The notes beneath the pieces are model-generated. The model was not told the DNA's origin. It made no database searches and saw nothing but the letters and a program-made list of their open reading frames with translations. A program made the position numbers and the translations under genes. Of a DNA stretch of 64,000 bases, positions 19,292-27,998 are shown one piece after another; position 1 is the stretch's first letter, and each line of letters starts with the position of its first letter. Origin of the DNA: Pseudomonas sp. SLFW (GTDB lineage Bacteria; Pseudomonadota; Gammaproteobacteria; Pseudomonadales; Pseudomonadaceae); the NCBI RefSeq assembly GCF_009905615.1, contig NZ_JAAAKW010000009.1, positions 124,001 to 188,000 on the forward strand, written 5' to 3'.

Positions 19292-20561
19292 GCAGAGCCT
19301 TGCCCAGCGGATCATCATCGCCTTTGCGCTGATGAGCGCGCTGGTGGCCGGCTCGTTCGCCATGGGCATTGTCGCGACGGTGCACCTGGTTGAAGAAAAG
19401 CTGATTTCGGCAGGCTTGGGCGGTGACCTGACGCGCCTGTTGTTGATGGACAGCGTCGAGGACTGGAGCCACCGGCCCGAGCCCGATCAGTTGTTCTATT
19501 TCAGCGGCGGTCCGGGAGATTTTGAGCTGCCCAAAGACCTGCGCCACCTGGAGCCCGGTTTTCACGAGGTGTTCCGAGGTCCGCTGTCGTATCACGCGAT
19601 GGTCGAAGTGGTCGACGGCCGCCATTACGTACTGCTGCAAGACCAGAGCGACTTCGAAGAGCGCGAGCGTGTGCTGTTCGCCGTTGTGCTGGTGGGCTTC
19701 GTACTGGCACTGGCGTTAGCGATTTTCCTCGGCTGGGTGTTGGCGCGTCGGGTGATGGCGCCGGTCGTGAGATTGGCGCGTCAGGTGCGTCATCGCGATC
19801 AACTGCTGGGCCTTGCTCCGCCGCTGGCCCCCGATTACGCCGCGGACGAAGTGGGCGAACTGGCCGTGGCCTTCGATGCCACGTTGGGGCGTCTGCGCGA
19901 TGCCTTGACCCGCGAGCGGATGTTCACCAGCGACGTCAGCCATGAATTGCGCACGCCGCTGATGGTGCTCGCCAGTTCCTGCGAATTGCTGCTTGAAAAC
20001 CCTGCCCTCGATCAACGCGCCCGTGCGCAGGTGGAGCGGGTGGGGCGCGCGTGCGAAGAGATGCGCGACCTGGTCCAGACCTTCCTCATGCTGGCCCGCA
20101 CACAGCGTGACGACGCTGGCATGAATCCCCAGCTGTCGCTGCAGGGTGCCGCACAACAGCTGCTGACGCTGTGGCGTGAGCCGATCGAGGCGAAGGGGTT
20201 GCTGCTGGAGTATCACCCTGAGGCTGCCTCGCAGACGCCTCATAACGCGACGTTTCTGTATGCGGTCATGGGTAACCTCCTGCGCAACGCGCTGCATTAC
20301 ACCGACCATGGGTTCATTCGCCTGACGTTGTTGCCCAACGGCTTCACGGTAGAGGATTCCGGCGTCGGTATTCCCGAGGAAAAACGCGAGGCAATGTTCC
20401 AGCCGTTCGTGCGCGGAAGCGAAAAACGCGGTGAAGGGCTGGGACTCGGTTTGTCACTGGTGCAGCGTATCTGCGAGAACCAGGGCTGGACCGTCAGCCT
20501 CGACACGATGGAGCCGAACGGCTGCCGTTTCAGCGTCGATTTTGGCAAGGCGAAAGGTTGA
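19281..20561 (+). CDS. colS: ColS sensor histidine kinase
   Basis: A 426-residue membrane kinase. TM1 is about 11-32, a ~100-residue periplasmic sensor follows, and TM2 is about 132-152, then HAMP, HisKA with phospho-acceptor His219 (SDVSHELRTPL), and an ATPase domain with NLLRNAL, VEDSGVGIP and GLGLGLSLV. The periplasmic part carries an ExxE motif (Glu126-Glu129, in FEERER) plus Glu96 and His105, matching residues I recall being linked to zinc/iron sensing in P. putida ColS. The start at 19281 lies inside the colR 3' end. Confidence 0.95.
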   Translation: MEFKQSLAQRIIIAFALMSALVAGSFAMGIVATVHLVEEKLISAGLGGDLTRLLLMDSVEDWSHRPEPDQLFYFSGGPGDFELPKDLRHLEPGFHEVFRGPLSYHAMVEVVDGRHYVLLQDQSDFEERERVLFAVVLVGFVLALALAIFLGWVLARRVMAPVVRLARQVRHRDQLLGLAPPLAPDYAADEVGELAVAFDATLGRLRDALTRERMFTSDVSHELRTPLMVLASSCELLLENPALDQRARAQVERVGRACEEMRDLVQTFLMLARTQRDDAGMNPQLSLQGAAQQLLTLWREPIEAKGLLLEYHPEAASQTPHNATFLYAVMGNLLRNALHYTDHGFIRLTLLPNGFTVEDSGVGIPEEKREAMFQPFVRGSEKRGEGLGLGLSLVQRICENQGWTVSLDTMEPNGCRFSVDFGKAKG

Positions 20562-20684
20562 TCCCGTCAGATGAATCATTGCGCAGCAATGTATAGACAA
20601 TGTAAATGTTGCTGCGATTTGGCGAGTTATGACCCTATGCTTGCCCATCTTCTGGAAAAACCTCGTAACATTTGCGCACATAAA

Positions 20685-20700
20685 GGCACGTTTTTTTCAC
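20685..20700 (+). promoter_or_regulatory. Putative ColR-binding box upstream of the orf222 methyltransferase
   Basis: GGCACGTTTTTTTCAC lies 68 bp before the methyltransferase start and contains ACGTTTTTTTCAC, identical to the box before the PAP2 gene. It fits the recalled ColR consensus except for its first two bases. Confidence 0.65.
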
Positions 20701-20768
20701 ATCATCGTGACCTGACGATGACGTAAATCCACTTAATTTTGGCTGCATCACCTTACGGAGATACAGCC

Positions 20769-21437
20769 ATGAGCAAGCGGATTGAGTTAGATTTTTCGCG
20801 CAAATACGACGATGCACACGCCAGAAAATATTTGCACAAACATCGGGACGGATTAGCGCGGCGGTTGTCAGATCGTCGCGACAAACAGCTGGCAAGGCAT
20901 GCGCTGGCCCTCGCGGGGGAACCGGGTCTTGTGCTGGACCTTCCCTGTGGCGCGGGTCGTTTCTGGCCCGTGCTGGCTGAAAAGGCCAACCGGGTCATCA
21001 TCGGCGCCGACAATTCGGCCTCGATGGTGAAGACGGCATGCGAGTCGCAACCGGCCGACGTGGTGAAACGGGTACGACCCTTGCAGACATCTGCATTCGC
21101 CATCGACATGCCAGATAACGCCGTCGACAGCATTTTTTGCATGCGCCTGATGCACCACATCGGCAAGGCCGAAGACAGAGCGGTGTTGTTGAATGAGTTT
21201 CACCGCGTGACCCGCGACAGCGTGATCATTTCACTCTGGGTGGACGGCAATTTCAAAGCCTGGAAGCGCAAGCGTGCAGAAAGTACCCGCCAGCAGGAGG
21301 GCTACCAGAACCGCTTCGTGTTACCGGCAGCCACAGTGGAAGCCGAATTCGAGAAGGCAGGATTTCGCGTTCAGGAACGCTTGGATTTCCTGCCGTTGTA
21401 CGCCATGTGGCGTGTGTATCTATTACGTAAGAGGTAA
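20769..21437 (+). CDS. Class I SAM-dependent methyltransferase (orf222 of the colRS locus)
   Basis: A 222-residue protein with the SAM-binding motif I VLDLPCGAGRFWPVL (about 55-69) and the post-motif segment DNSASM. It equals the orf222 reported downstream of colRS in P. fluorescens WCS365, including exact length, and from memory corresponds to PP0903 of P. putida, a ColR-activated gene. The acceptor is unknown; the neighbours point to LPS core or envelope modification. ACGGAG lies 8 nt before the ATG. It overlaps no gene and is 4 nt upstream of the WapQ-like kinase. Confidence 0.88.
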   Translation: MSKRIELDFSRKYDDAHARKYLHKHRDGLARRLSDRRDKQLARHALALAGEPGLVLDLPCGAGRFWPVLAEKANRVIIGADNSASMVKTACESQPADVVKRVRPLQTSAFAIDMPDNAVDSIFCMRLMHHIGKAEDRAVLLNEFHRVTRDSVIISLWVDGNFKAWKRKRAESTRQQEGYQNRFVLPAATVEAEFEKAGFRVQERLDFLPLYAMWRVYLLRKR

Positions 21438-21441
21438 CAGG

Positions 21442-22161
21442 ATGGCCGTGGATTTTGCAGCAGAGTTGACCCTTCCCGCCAAGGACCGTTTCGCCTATTT
21501 CTGGAATACCAAAGGTGACTGGGTGGAAGAACCCAATGTCCGCCGTGGTGGTGAGAGTGGCGTGCAACGCGTCGTTTCGGAGAACGGTCGGCTGCTGTAC
21601 GTCAAACGGCAAGTCGGTCACATCTACCGCAGTTGGCTGCATCCGTTCGGTCGTCCGACGGTGTTGCGCGAGCGGGACGCGCTGGAAGGGCTGCGACAAC
21701 TGAACGTCAGTGTCCCGCGCATGGTGTTCTGTGGCGCCGAACGTGACGAGAACAACGAATGGCGTGCGCTGTTGGTGACGGCGTCGCTGGACGGGTTCGA
21801 CGAGTTCGAGAACTGGCTCAAGGCCGGTGGGCGCGAGCAGTACGGCGAGGCTGTTTACGAGCAGATGCTCAAGGAACTGGCCGTCAATCTGGCGCGCATG
21901 CATAAAGGGCGCTGGCAACACAGCTGCATCTATATCAAGCACGTTTTCGTGCGTGTAGTGGGCGAGGGCGCCAATGCCAGACCCGAAGTTGCACTGATCG
22001 ATCTGGAGAAGTGCCGTCAGCGTCTGACCGCCTACGGCGCCGCACAACACGACATGAAACAACTGCGTCGCCATTCGTCGTTTGCATCAGCGGATTGGAG
22101 CAAGCTCGTCTACTTTTACGAGACGGCGTTTGGCAGCCCCATCAAAGGTTTAGATCGATGA
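21442..22161 (+). CDS. wapQ: Lipopolysaccharide core heptose kinase-like protein (InaA/WapQ)
   Basis: A 239-residue protein of the Kdo/WaaP-like kinase family. The N-lobe lysine is in LLYVKRQVG. The catalytic loop is reduced to the region LARMHKGRWQHSCIYIKHVF, and the metal-binding acid lies in VALIDLEKCRQ. These kinases phosphorylate LPS inner-core sugars, which binds divalent cations and tightens the outer membrane. The gene follows the methyltransferase by 4 nt and overlaps the next small gene by 4 nt (ATGA), so the three form one operon next to colRS. AGGTAACAGG precedes the ATG. The exact sugar target is inferred from the family. Confidence 0.87.
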   Translation: MAVDFAAELTLPAKDRFAYFWNTKGDWVEEPNVRRGGESGVQRVVSENGRLLYVKRQVGHIYRSWLHPFGRPTVLRERDALEGLRQLNVSVPRMVFCGAERDENNEWRALLVTASLDGFDEFENWLKAGGREQYGEAVYEQMLKELAVNLARMHKGRWQHSCIYIKHVFVRVVGEGANARPEVALIDLEKCRQRLTAYGAAQHDMKQLRRHSSFASADWSKLVYFYETAFGSPIKGLDR

Positions 22162-22385
22162 AGTTAGAACTGGCGCGAGGTTTGTTTTTGGTCGGGGCGT
22201 TGGGCATCACGTCCATCGCCATGGCTGCCTGGGAGCAACCCAAGGCCCAGATTCTGAGCGCGGTACACGGTGAAGGGCGCTGCCCTTTGCCGCGGGTGGC
22301 GAAGGCCGCTTCGCCCGTACGCCCGGATCACGATCTGCTGTTGCTGATGTTCGGTTTGGCACAAGGGACGGGGCCGCAGCATTGA
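22158..22385 (+). CDS. Small exported protein of the colRS-associated operon
   Basis: A 75-residue protein, not similar to anything I recognise. It begins MKLELARGLFLVGALGITSI with a probable signal peptide ending at AMAA, leaving about 50 residues that include one cysteine (GRCPLP) and a hydrophobic stretch DLLLLMFGLA. Its ATG overlaps the wapQ stop (ATGA), so it is translationally coupled. From memory P. putida has a comparable third gene (PP0905) in its ColR-activated operon. Envelope location is likely; function unknown. Confidence 0.7.
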   Translation: MKLELARGLFLVGALGITSIAMAAWEQPKAQILSAVHGEGRCPLPRVAKAASPVRPDHDLLLLMFGLAQGTGPQH

Positions 22386-22401
22386 AATCACCCTCTGACT
22401 G

Positions 22402-22430
22402 AAAAGCCCCGATGATTCGGGGCTTTTTTT
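22402..22430 (+). terminator. Rho-independent terminator after the wapQ operon
   Basis: AAAAGCCCCGA/TCGGGGCTTTTTTT hairpin with a 5-nt loop and seven T residues, 17 bp after the small gene's stop. It also faces the end of mexW and may serve both strands. Confidence 0.85.
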
Positions 22431-22443
22431 CTGCTGTGGCTAT

Positions 22444-25400
22444 TTACGCGGGTGCCTTCGCGTCATCCTTCCCCGCCAGCACCGTATAGACACACGGCAG
22501 CACAAACAGGGTGAACAACGTTCCCACCGACATCCCCGTCGCGATCACCAGGCCGATGTCAAAACGGCTCACCGCACCGGCACCGGTTGCGAGGATCAGC
22601 GGCACCATGCCGAACACCATCGCCGCGGTTGTCATCAACACCGGACGCAAACGAATCGCCGCCGCTTCCTCCACGGCCTCGCGCGCGTTTAACCCCTTGT
22701 CACGCCGCAATTGGTTGGCGAATTCCACGATCAGAATCCCGTGTTTGCTGATCAAACCGATCAGCGTCACCAGCCCGACCTGCGTATAGATGTTCAGTGT
22801 CGAAATCCCGAGGAACAACGGAATCAGCGCGCCACAGATCGACAGCGGCACCGTCACCAGAATCACCAGCGGGTCGCGGAAGCTCTCGAACTGCGCCGCC
22901 AGCACTAGGAAGATGATCGCCAGTGCCAGCCCGAACGTCACCCACAGCGCGTTGCCTTCCTGCACGAACTGCCGCGATGCCCCTGCGTAGTCATAGGCAA
23001 AACCGGCCGGGGCTTCTTCGCTGGCGATCTGGCGGACCGTCTCGATGGCTTCCCCCATGCTCACCAGCGGGAAACCCGAGATGATCGCTGAGTTCAGCTG
23101 CTGGAACTGGTTGAGCTGACGCGGTCGTGCGCGGTCGCTGACGGTGATCAACGTCGACAGCGGCAACATAGTGCCTTCGGCGTTTTTCACGTAGTAGTTG
23201 GACAGCCATTGCGGGTTGTCGCGATAGGCGCGCTCCACCTGGGCGATAACCTTGTAGCTGCGGCCATCGATAGTGAAACGGTTGATTTCCGCCTCGCCCA
23301 GCAACGTCGCCAGGCTGCCGCCCAAATCCTGCATCGATACGCCCATCTGCGCGGCCTTGGCGCGGTCAATGTCGACCACCACTTCCGGCTTGTCGAAGGC
23401 CAGATCAAGATCGAGAAACGCGAACTTGCCGGACTCGGTCGCCCGTTTCTTGATCCGGTTCACGACCTCAAGCAGGGCGGCGTAATCGTTGGGCGTGTTG
23501 ATCACGAACTGAAACGGCAGCCCCTCACCGGTGCCCGGCAGCGATGGCAGGTTGAAGCCGAAAATCTGCAAACCAGTGATGCCTTCAAGCTTCGCCTGCA
23601 CTTCGGGCAACAGCTGCATTTGCGTGCGGCTGCGTTCGTCCCACGGCTTGAGCAGAAAACCGCCGACGCCGGTCTGCACGCCGTTGAAACCGTTGATCTG
23701 GAACGACGAGTAATACTCCGGAAACGCCTTGAAGATGCTGATGAACTGGTCGGTGTACTTGTTCATATAGTCAAGGTTGGTCGGCTGGGGCGACGTCGCC
23801 ATCATGAAAATGATGCCCTGATCTTCGTCCGGCGCCAGTTGCGACTGGCTGAACTTGAGGAAGACCGGAATCAGGCACAGCACCAGCACCGCGAAGACGA
23901 TCACCACTGGCCGGGTGTTCAGCGTGCCGTGCAGCACCCGCTGATAACGCACTTTCAGGCCGTCGAAAATCTGATCGAGCTTGTGGGCGAGCCCGCTGGG
24001 GTTTTCGTCGTGGCGCAACAGCACGGCGCACATCATCGGCGAGAGGGTCAGCGCCACCACGCCGGAAATCACCACCGCGCCCGCGAGGGTCAGCGCGAAC
24101 TCCTTGAACAACGCCCCGGTCAGCCCCTCCAGAAAACCAATCGGTGCGTATACCGCCGCCAACGTGATGGTCATCGAGACCACCGGCATGGCGATTTCTC
24201 TAGCGCCTTCGAGCGCAGCGTTGAGCGGCGTCTTGCCTTCTTCGATGTGGCGATGGATGTTCTCCACCACCACGATGGCGTCGTCCACCACCAAGCCGAT
24301 CGCCAGCACCATGGCCAGCAGCGTCAGCAGGTTGATCGAGTAGCCCATCATCTGCATGAAGAACAGCACGCCGATCATCGACAGCGGAATGGTCACCACG
24401 GGGATCAGCACCGAACGCAAAGCCCCGAGGAACAGGAACACCACGACGATGACGATCAAGACCGCTTCGATCAGGGTTTTCACCACCTCATGGATCGACG
24501 CCTGAATGAACAGCGTGGCGTCGTAGGCAATGGAGGCTTTCAGGCTCGGCGGCAACTGGCTTTCCAGCTCTGGCATGATCCGCCGGACTTCCTTGATCAC
24601 GTCCAGCGGGTTGGAGCTGGGCGTGCCCTTGATGCCGATATAGACCGACGGTGTGCCGTCGAACGAGCTGACGGTGTCGTAGTTTTCCGCACCCATTTCC
24701 ACCCGCGCCACGTCACCCAGCAGCACACGGCTGTCGCCCACGGTCTTGAGCGGGATGGCCGCGAAGGTTTCCGGGGATTTCAGGTCGGTGGTGGCGTTGA
24801 CGCTGGTGACCACGTATTCGCCTTTCACTTCGCCCGCCGCCGAGAGGAAGTTGTACTTGCGCACGGCGTCGGTGACGTCGTTGGCTGTGAGGCCGAAGCC
24901 CGCGAGTTTCACGGGGTCCAGCCACAAGCGCATGGCGAACACCTGATTGCCGAGGATCTCCGCCTGCGCCATGCCCGGCAGGGTCGCCAGCTTTGGCTGA
25001 ATGACCCGCGACAGGTAATCAGTGATCTGCGGGTTGTTCAGCTCCGCGCTGTAGAAACTGATGTACATCAGCGCCGAGGCGTCGGCCGCCTCTTTGGTCA
25101 GCACCGGGTCTTCGGCGTCCTGGGGCAGCTTGTTCTTCACCTCGTTGGCCTTGGCGAGCAGCTCGGTGTAGAGGCGGTCGCTGTTGGAGCCGATGCGCGC
25201 GTAGATGGAAATCACCGAGAAGTTCTGACGACTGACCGAGGTCATGTAGTCGATGCCTTCGGCGCTCGCCAGACTTTGCTGCAGCGGTTGTGTGATGTAG
25301 CCCTGAATGGTTTCGGCGTTGGCACCGGGGTACGCCGTGGTCACGGTGATCAAGGCGTTTTCCATCTGCGGGTACTGGCGGATGGTCAGTTTGCTGAACG

Positions 25401-25482
25401 CCTGGAACCCCAGCAGCACGATCAGCAGGCTGATCACGCTGGCGAGGACGGGGCGACGGATGAACGGGTCTGTAAATGCCAT
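22444..25482 (-). CDS. mexW: RND multidrug efflux permease MexW-like
   Basis: A 1012-residue HAE1-type inner-membrane proton antiporter that pumps drugs with a periplasmic adaptor and an outer-membrane channel. It has 12 membrane helices with two large periplasmic loops. TM4 carries the proton-relay aspartate pair in GLVVDDAIVVVENI; the C-terminal half has GLISKHGILIVEFANQ. The N-terminus MAFTDPFIRRPVLASVISLL is what I recall for MexW of P. aeruginosa. The start at 25482 follows AAGGAG by 7 nt. The adaptor gene lies immediately upstream; no outer-membrane factor is present, so OprM or another channel is probably shared. Confidence 0.93.
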   Translation of the reverse strand: MAFTDPFIRRPVLASVISLLIVLLGFQAFSKLTIRQYPQMENALITVTTAYPGANAETIQGYITQPLQQSLASAEGIDYMTSVSRQNFSVISIYARIGSNSDRLYTELLAKANEVKNKLPQDAEDPVLTKEAADASALMYISFYSAELNNPQITDYLSRVIQPKLATLPGMAQAEILGNQVFAMRLWLDPVKLAGFGLTANDVTDAVRKYNFLSAAGEVKGEYVVTSVNATTDLKSPETFAAIPLKTVGDSRVLLGDVARVEMGAENYDTVSSFDGTPSVYIGIKGTPSSNPLDVIKEVRRIMPELESQLPPSLKASIAYDATLFIQASIHEVVKTLIEAVLIVIVVVFLFLGALRSVLIPVVTIPLSMIGVLFFMQMMGYSINLLTLLAMVLAIGLVVDDAIVVVENIHRHIEEGKTPLNAALEGAREIAMPVVSMTITLAAVYAPIGFLEGLTGALFKEFALTLAGAVVISGVVALTLSPMMCAVLLRHDENPSGLAHKLDQIFDGLKVRYQRVLHGTLNTRPVVIVFAVLVLCLIPVFLKFSQSQLAPDEDQGIIFMMATSPQPTNLDYMNKYTDQFISIFKAFPEYYSSFQINGFNGVQTGVGGFLLKPWDERSRTQMQLLPEVQAKLEGITGLQIFGFNLPSLPGTGEGLPFQFVINTPNDYAALLEVVNRIKKRATESGKFAFLDLDLAFDKPEVVVDIDRAKAAQMGVSMQDLGGSLATLLGEAEINRFTIDGRSYKVIAQVERAYRDNPQWLSNYYVKNAEGTMLPLSTLITVSDRARPRQLNQFQQLNSAIISGFPLVSMGEAIETVRQIASEEAPAGFAYDYAGASRQFVQEGNALWVTFGLALAIIFLVLAAQFESFRDPLVILVTVPLSICGALIPLFLGISTLNIYTQVGLVTLIGLISKHGILIVEFANQLRRDKGLNAREAVEEAAAIRLRPVLMTTAAMVFGMVPLILATGAGAVSRFDIGLVIATGMSVGTLFTLFVLPCVYTVLAGKDDAKAPA

Positions 25483-25509
25483 GCAAGCTCCTTCGACGAT
25501 CAACCAGGG

Positions 25510-26661
25510 TCAGTCAACCTTGGGTTGGCCGCTCTGTTCGACGGGGGCTGCCGGATCGGCACTGATGGCGACGCTCGCGCCGTTGTCCAGTTTCAGCTGG
25601 CCACCGGTCACCACTTGCTCGCCCGTTTTCAAACCCTTGCGGATGATTACCAGGCCACCGCGGCGCTCGCCGGTTTCGACGAAGCGCCGCTCCACGGCCA
25701 GTTGCTGCTCGCCTTTGGTGGTCTTCTCGGGTTGCCCGTCGGCGTTCTTTTTCGGGACGATGACGAACACCGAGTTGCCGTACAGCGTGTAGGTGATGGT
25801 GCTTTCCGGCACGACCAACTCCCGGGTGTCCTGGCCGAGCATCACTTGCAGATTGGCGAACATGCCGGGCAGCAGCTTGCTGTCGGGGTTGGGCAGGGTG
25901 GCGCGGACCAGCACGTTGCGCGTGGCGTCTTCGACCTTGGGATTGATAGCACTGAGGCTGGCGTTGAACGTGCTGCCGGGATAGGCCCCGACGCTGACCT
26001 GCACCTGCTGTCCGAGGGCCAGTTTCGGCAGGACCTGTTCGGGCACGAAGAAATCGACGTAAAGGCTGCTCAAGTCTTGCAGCGTGGCAATGACGGTGCC
26101 GCTGGCGAGGTAGTCGCCGACGTCCACCTGACGAATGCCGATGGTGCCGCTGAAGGGCGCGAGAATACGTTTCTTGGCCAACGAGGCATTGAGTTGTGCG
26201 ACCGTCGCGGCGGCTTTTTTCTGGGTGGCGGCGAGCTTGTCGAAATCGCCTTTGGAGATCGCCGCATCGCCCACCAGCTTGCTGCCGCGCCCGTAATCTA
26301 CCTGGGCGAGCCCGAGGTCGGCTTCGGCGGTGCCAAGCAGGGCTTTTTCCACGTCGCTGTCGAGTTGCAGCAACGGTTGACCGGCCTTGACCTTTTGCCC
26401 GGATTCGAATTGCAACGCCTTGACCGTGCCCGCCACTTCGAGGCTCAGGTTCACGCCCTGCAAGGCTTTGAGGCTGCCGATGGCGGGCAGGCGATTCTGC
26501 CACGGCTGCTCGGTCACGACGGCGACCGCCACGTTGATCGGAGGTTTTGGGGCGGTAAATTGCTGGATCTGTTTGTAGACCGAAAACGCCTTGTACCCGC
26601 CCAGGGCCAAGACCACGATCAACACCATTCCCAGCATGATCAACATGCGGCGACGCAACAT
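25510..26661 (-). CDS. mexV: RND efflux periplasmic adaptor MexV-like
   Basis: A 383-residue membrane-fusion protein linking the MexW pump to an outer-membrane channel. It has an N-terminal membrane anchor (LIMLGMVLIVVLALGGYKAF), a split biotinyl-lipoyl domain (EVAGTVKALQFESGQKVKAG ... APFSGTIGIRQVDVGDYL), an alpha-hairpin between them, and a beta-barrel/membrane-proximal domain with VPESTITYTLYGNSVFV. The start at 26661 (MLRRRMLIML) follows AAGTGGAAT. It is separated from mexW by 27 bp and is first in the operon. Confidence 0.92.
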   Translation of the reverse strand: MLRRRMLIMLGMVLIVVLALGGYKAFSVYKQIQQFTAPKPPINVAVAVVTEQPWQNRLPAIGSLKALQGVNLSLEVAGTVKALQFESGQKVKAGQPLLQLDSDVEKALLGTAEADLGLAQVDYGRGSKLVGDAAISKGDFDKLAATQKKAAATVAQLNASLAKKRILAPFSGTIGIRQVDVGDYLASGTVIATLQDLSSLYVDFFVPEQVLPKLALGQQVQVSVGAYPGSTFNASLSAINPKVEDATRNVLVRATLPNPDSKLLPGMFANLQVMLGQDTRELVVPESTITYTLYGNSVFVIVPKKNADGQPEKTTKGEQQLAVERRFVETGERRGGLVIIRKGLKTGEQVVTGGQLKLDNGASVAISADPAAPVEQSGQPKVD

Positions 26662-26754
26662 ATTCCACTTCCTTGGAAAAACAGATGAAACAGGCGAGCA
26701 CGTTAGGCGTGTCTCGGTTTTGTTGCCAGTGGTTGTTCTATGGCACGTTTTGAT

Positions 26755-26889
26755 TGTAGGAGCGTGGCTTGTCCCGCGACCGGCGACGAAGTCGTCGTAC
26801 ATTCGGTAAGCGCGGGGTGTCAGTCAAAACGAGCCGTCGGATTTTACGACTGCTTCGCAGCCGGTCGCGGGACAAGCCACGCTCCTACA
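26755..26889. repeat. Second-family inverted repeat (REP type B), copy 2
   Basis: A ~135-bp element with arms TGTAGGAGCGTGGCTTGTCC and GGACAAGCCACGCTCCTACA, and an inner inverted pair GCGACCGGC / GCCGGTCGC. It lies in the mexV upstream region; any mexV promoter must be inside or beyond it. Confidence 0.85.
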
Positions 26890-26899
26890 AAGGGTTGCA

Positions 26900-27997
26900 T
26901 CACACAAGATGCAAATGGTTGTCCCACAACCCCGCAGGCAACTCCAATGGCTTGGCCGCTAGCGTGCTCTGCCGACAATCATAGAATCGGCAACGGCCCT
27001 GACCCGAGGTCACGACAAACCCGTCCTTCACCGCCCCGACCCCAGCGCAATCGGGAAGCGGCGCATCGAGCTTCACGGTGCCGCTGTCCAGATCCCATAT
27101 GAAGAAACGATTGCCACGCGGCGCCGTTAAGGCTACGAGACGCAAATCGTTGTGGATTGCCACGCTGGCCGTGTAATGCGCCATGGCTTGCAGCTGTTGA
27201 TCAGCCACCGGAAACGCCTGAAACGGCTGCCCCGGTCGTTTGATTGCCAGCAGTTCTGCGGATTCGTGAGAGGGCCCCATGAACTGTTGACTCGCCACAA
27301 TCGTGCCGTCGGCGGCAATCGCCATGTGCCGCACGCTGTTCATCTGCTGCGACAAGGTTTCCTTGCTCAAGAGCGTGCCGTCCCGTTTCATCAGCACAAG
27401 GCTCGGCTCCATGGCATTGAGGTTCATCTCGACACGGCTTTCCGCTTCGGTGCGAATCCCGCCGTTGGCCACCGCTAGCGTTTCGCCGTCAGGCATCCAT
27501 GAGACCTGATGCGGCCCGATGCCGTGGGTGGAGATTTCGCCCGCGTGTTCCAGACGTTCGCCAACGAACCGATAGACCCCCAACACACCGCGCCCCGGAT
27601 CGGTGGTGTCGTTTTCGGTGGCGTACAGCCAGTCGCCGCTTTTGTGGACGACGGCGTGGCCGTAGAAGTGTCGGTTCGGTCGGGACGTGAGGGTCTGCAA
27701 CAGACGTCCGTCGCGCAGGTCGATCAAATAACTTTCGGTGCCGGGACGTCGGGCAACGAACAGCGCGATGGGCAGCTCAGGGTGATTGATGATGTCGTGG
27801 CAACGCTGGGCGACGTGGGTGGCGAACACCTGCGTGCCGTCCACGCGATAGCCCACGGCATAGTGCTGGCCGTTTGCATCGTCACGGGCAGAAAGCAGCA
27901 GCGGGCTTTCGCCCTTTTTCTTGAACAGCGTCCAGCCCCCCAGCGTGCAGGCGCTGAGCACAAGGCTGCCGAGGGCAAGGGCCTGACGTCGCAACAT
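26900..27997 (-). CDS. DUF1513 beta-propeller-like lipoprotein
   Basis: A 365-residue exported protein. The N-terminus MLRRQALALGSLVLSACTLG has a lipobox-like LSAC. The rest reads as repeated beta-blade segments (for example GDWLYATENDTTDPGRGVLGVY and GIGPHQVSWMPDGETLAVANGG) typical of DUF1513 proteins. DUF1513 genes accompany imelysin and di-haem genes in pseudomonads, and a role in iron handling is suspected but unproven. The start at 27997 is chosen because it is one base after the upstream stop, giving tight coupling; an upstream in-frame ATG lies in the preceding gene. Confidence 0.82.
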   Translation of the reverse strand: MLRRQALALGSLVLSACTLGGWTLFKKKGESPLLLSARDDANGQHYAVGYRVDGTQVFATHVAQRCHDIINHPELPIALFVARRPGTESYLIDLRDGRLLQTLTSRPNRHFYGHAVVHKSGDWLYATENDTTDPGRGVLGVYRFVGERLEHAGEISTHGIGPHQVSWMPDGETLAVANGGIRTEAESRVEMNLNAMEPSLVLMKRDGTLLSKETLSQQMNSVRHMAIAADGTIVASQQFMGPSHESAELLAIKRPGQPFQAFPVADQQLQAMAHYTASVAIHNDLRLVALTAPRGNRFFIWDLDSGTVKLDAPLPDCAGVGAVKDGFVVTSGQGRCRFYDCRQSTLAAKPLELPAGLWDNHLHLV

Positions 27998-27998
27998 A

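Noticed and set aside
23209..26688. A 1159-codon open frame on the plus strand across mexW and mexV
   Set aside because: It is antisense to two well-conserved efflux genes and has the skewed composition of a shadow frame in GC-rich DNA.
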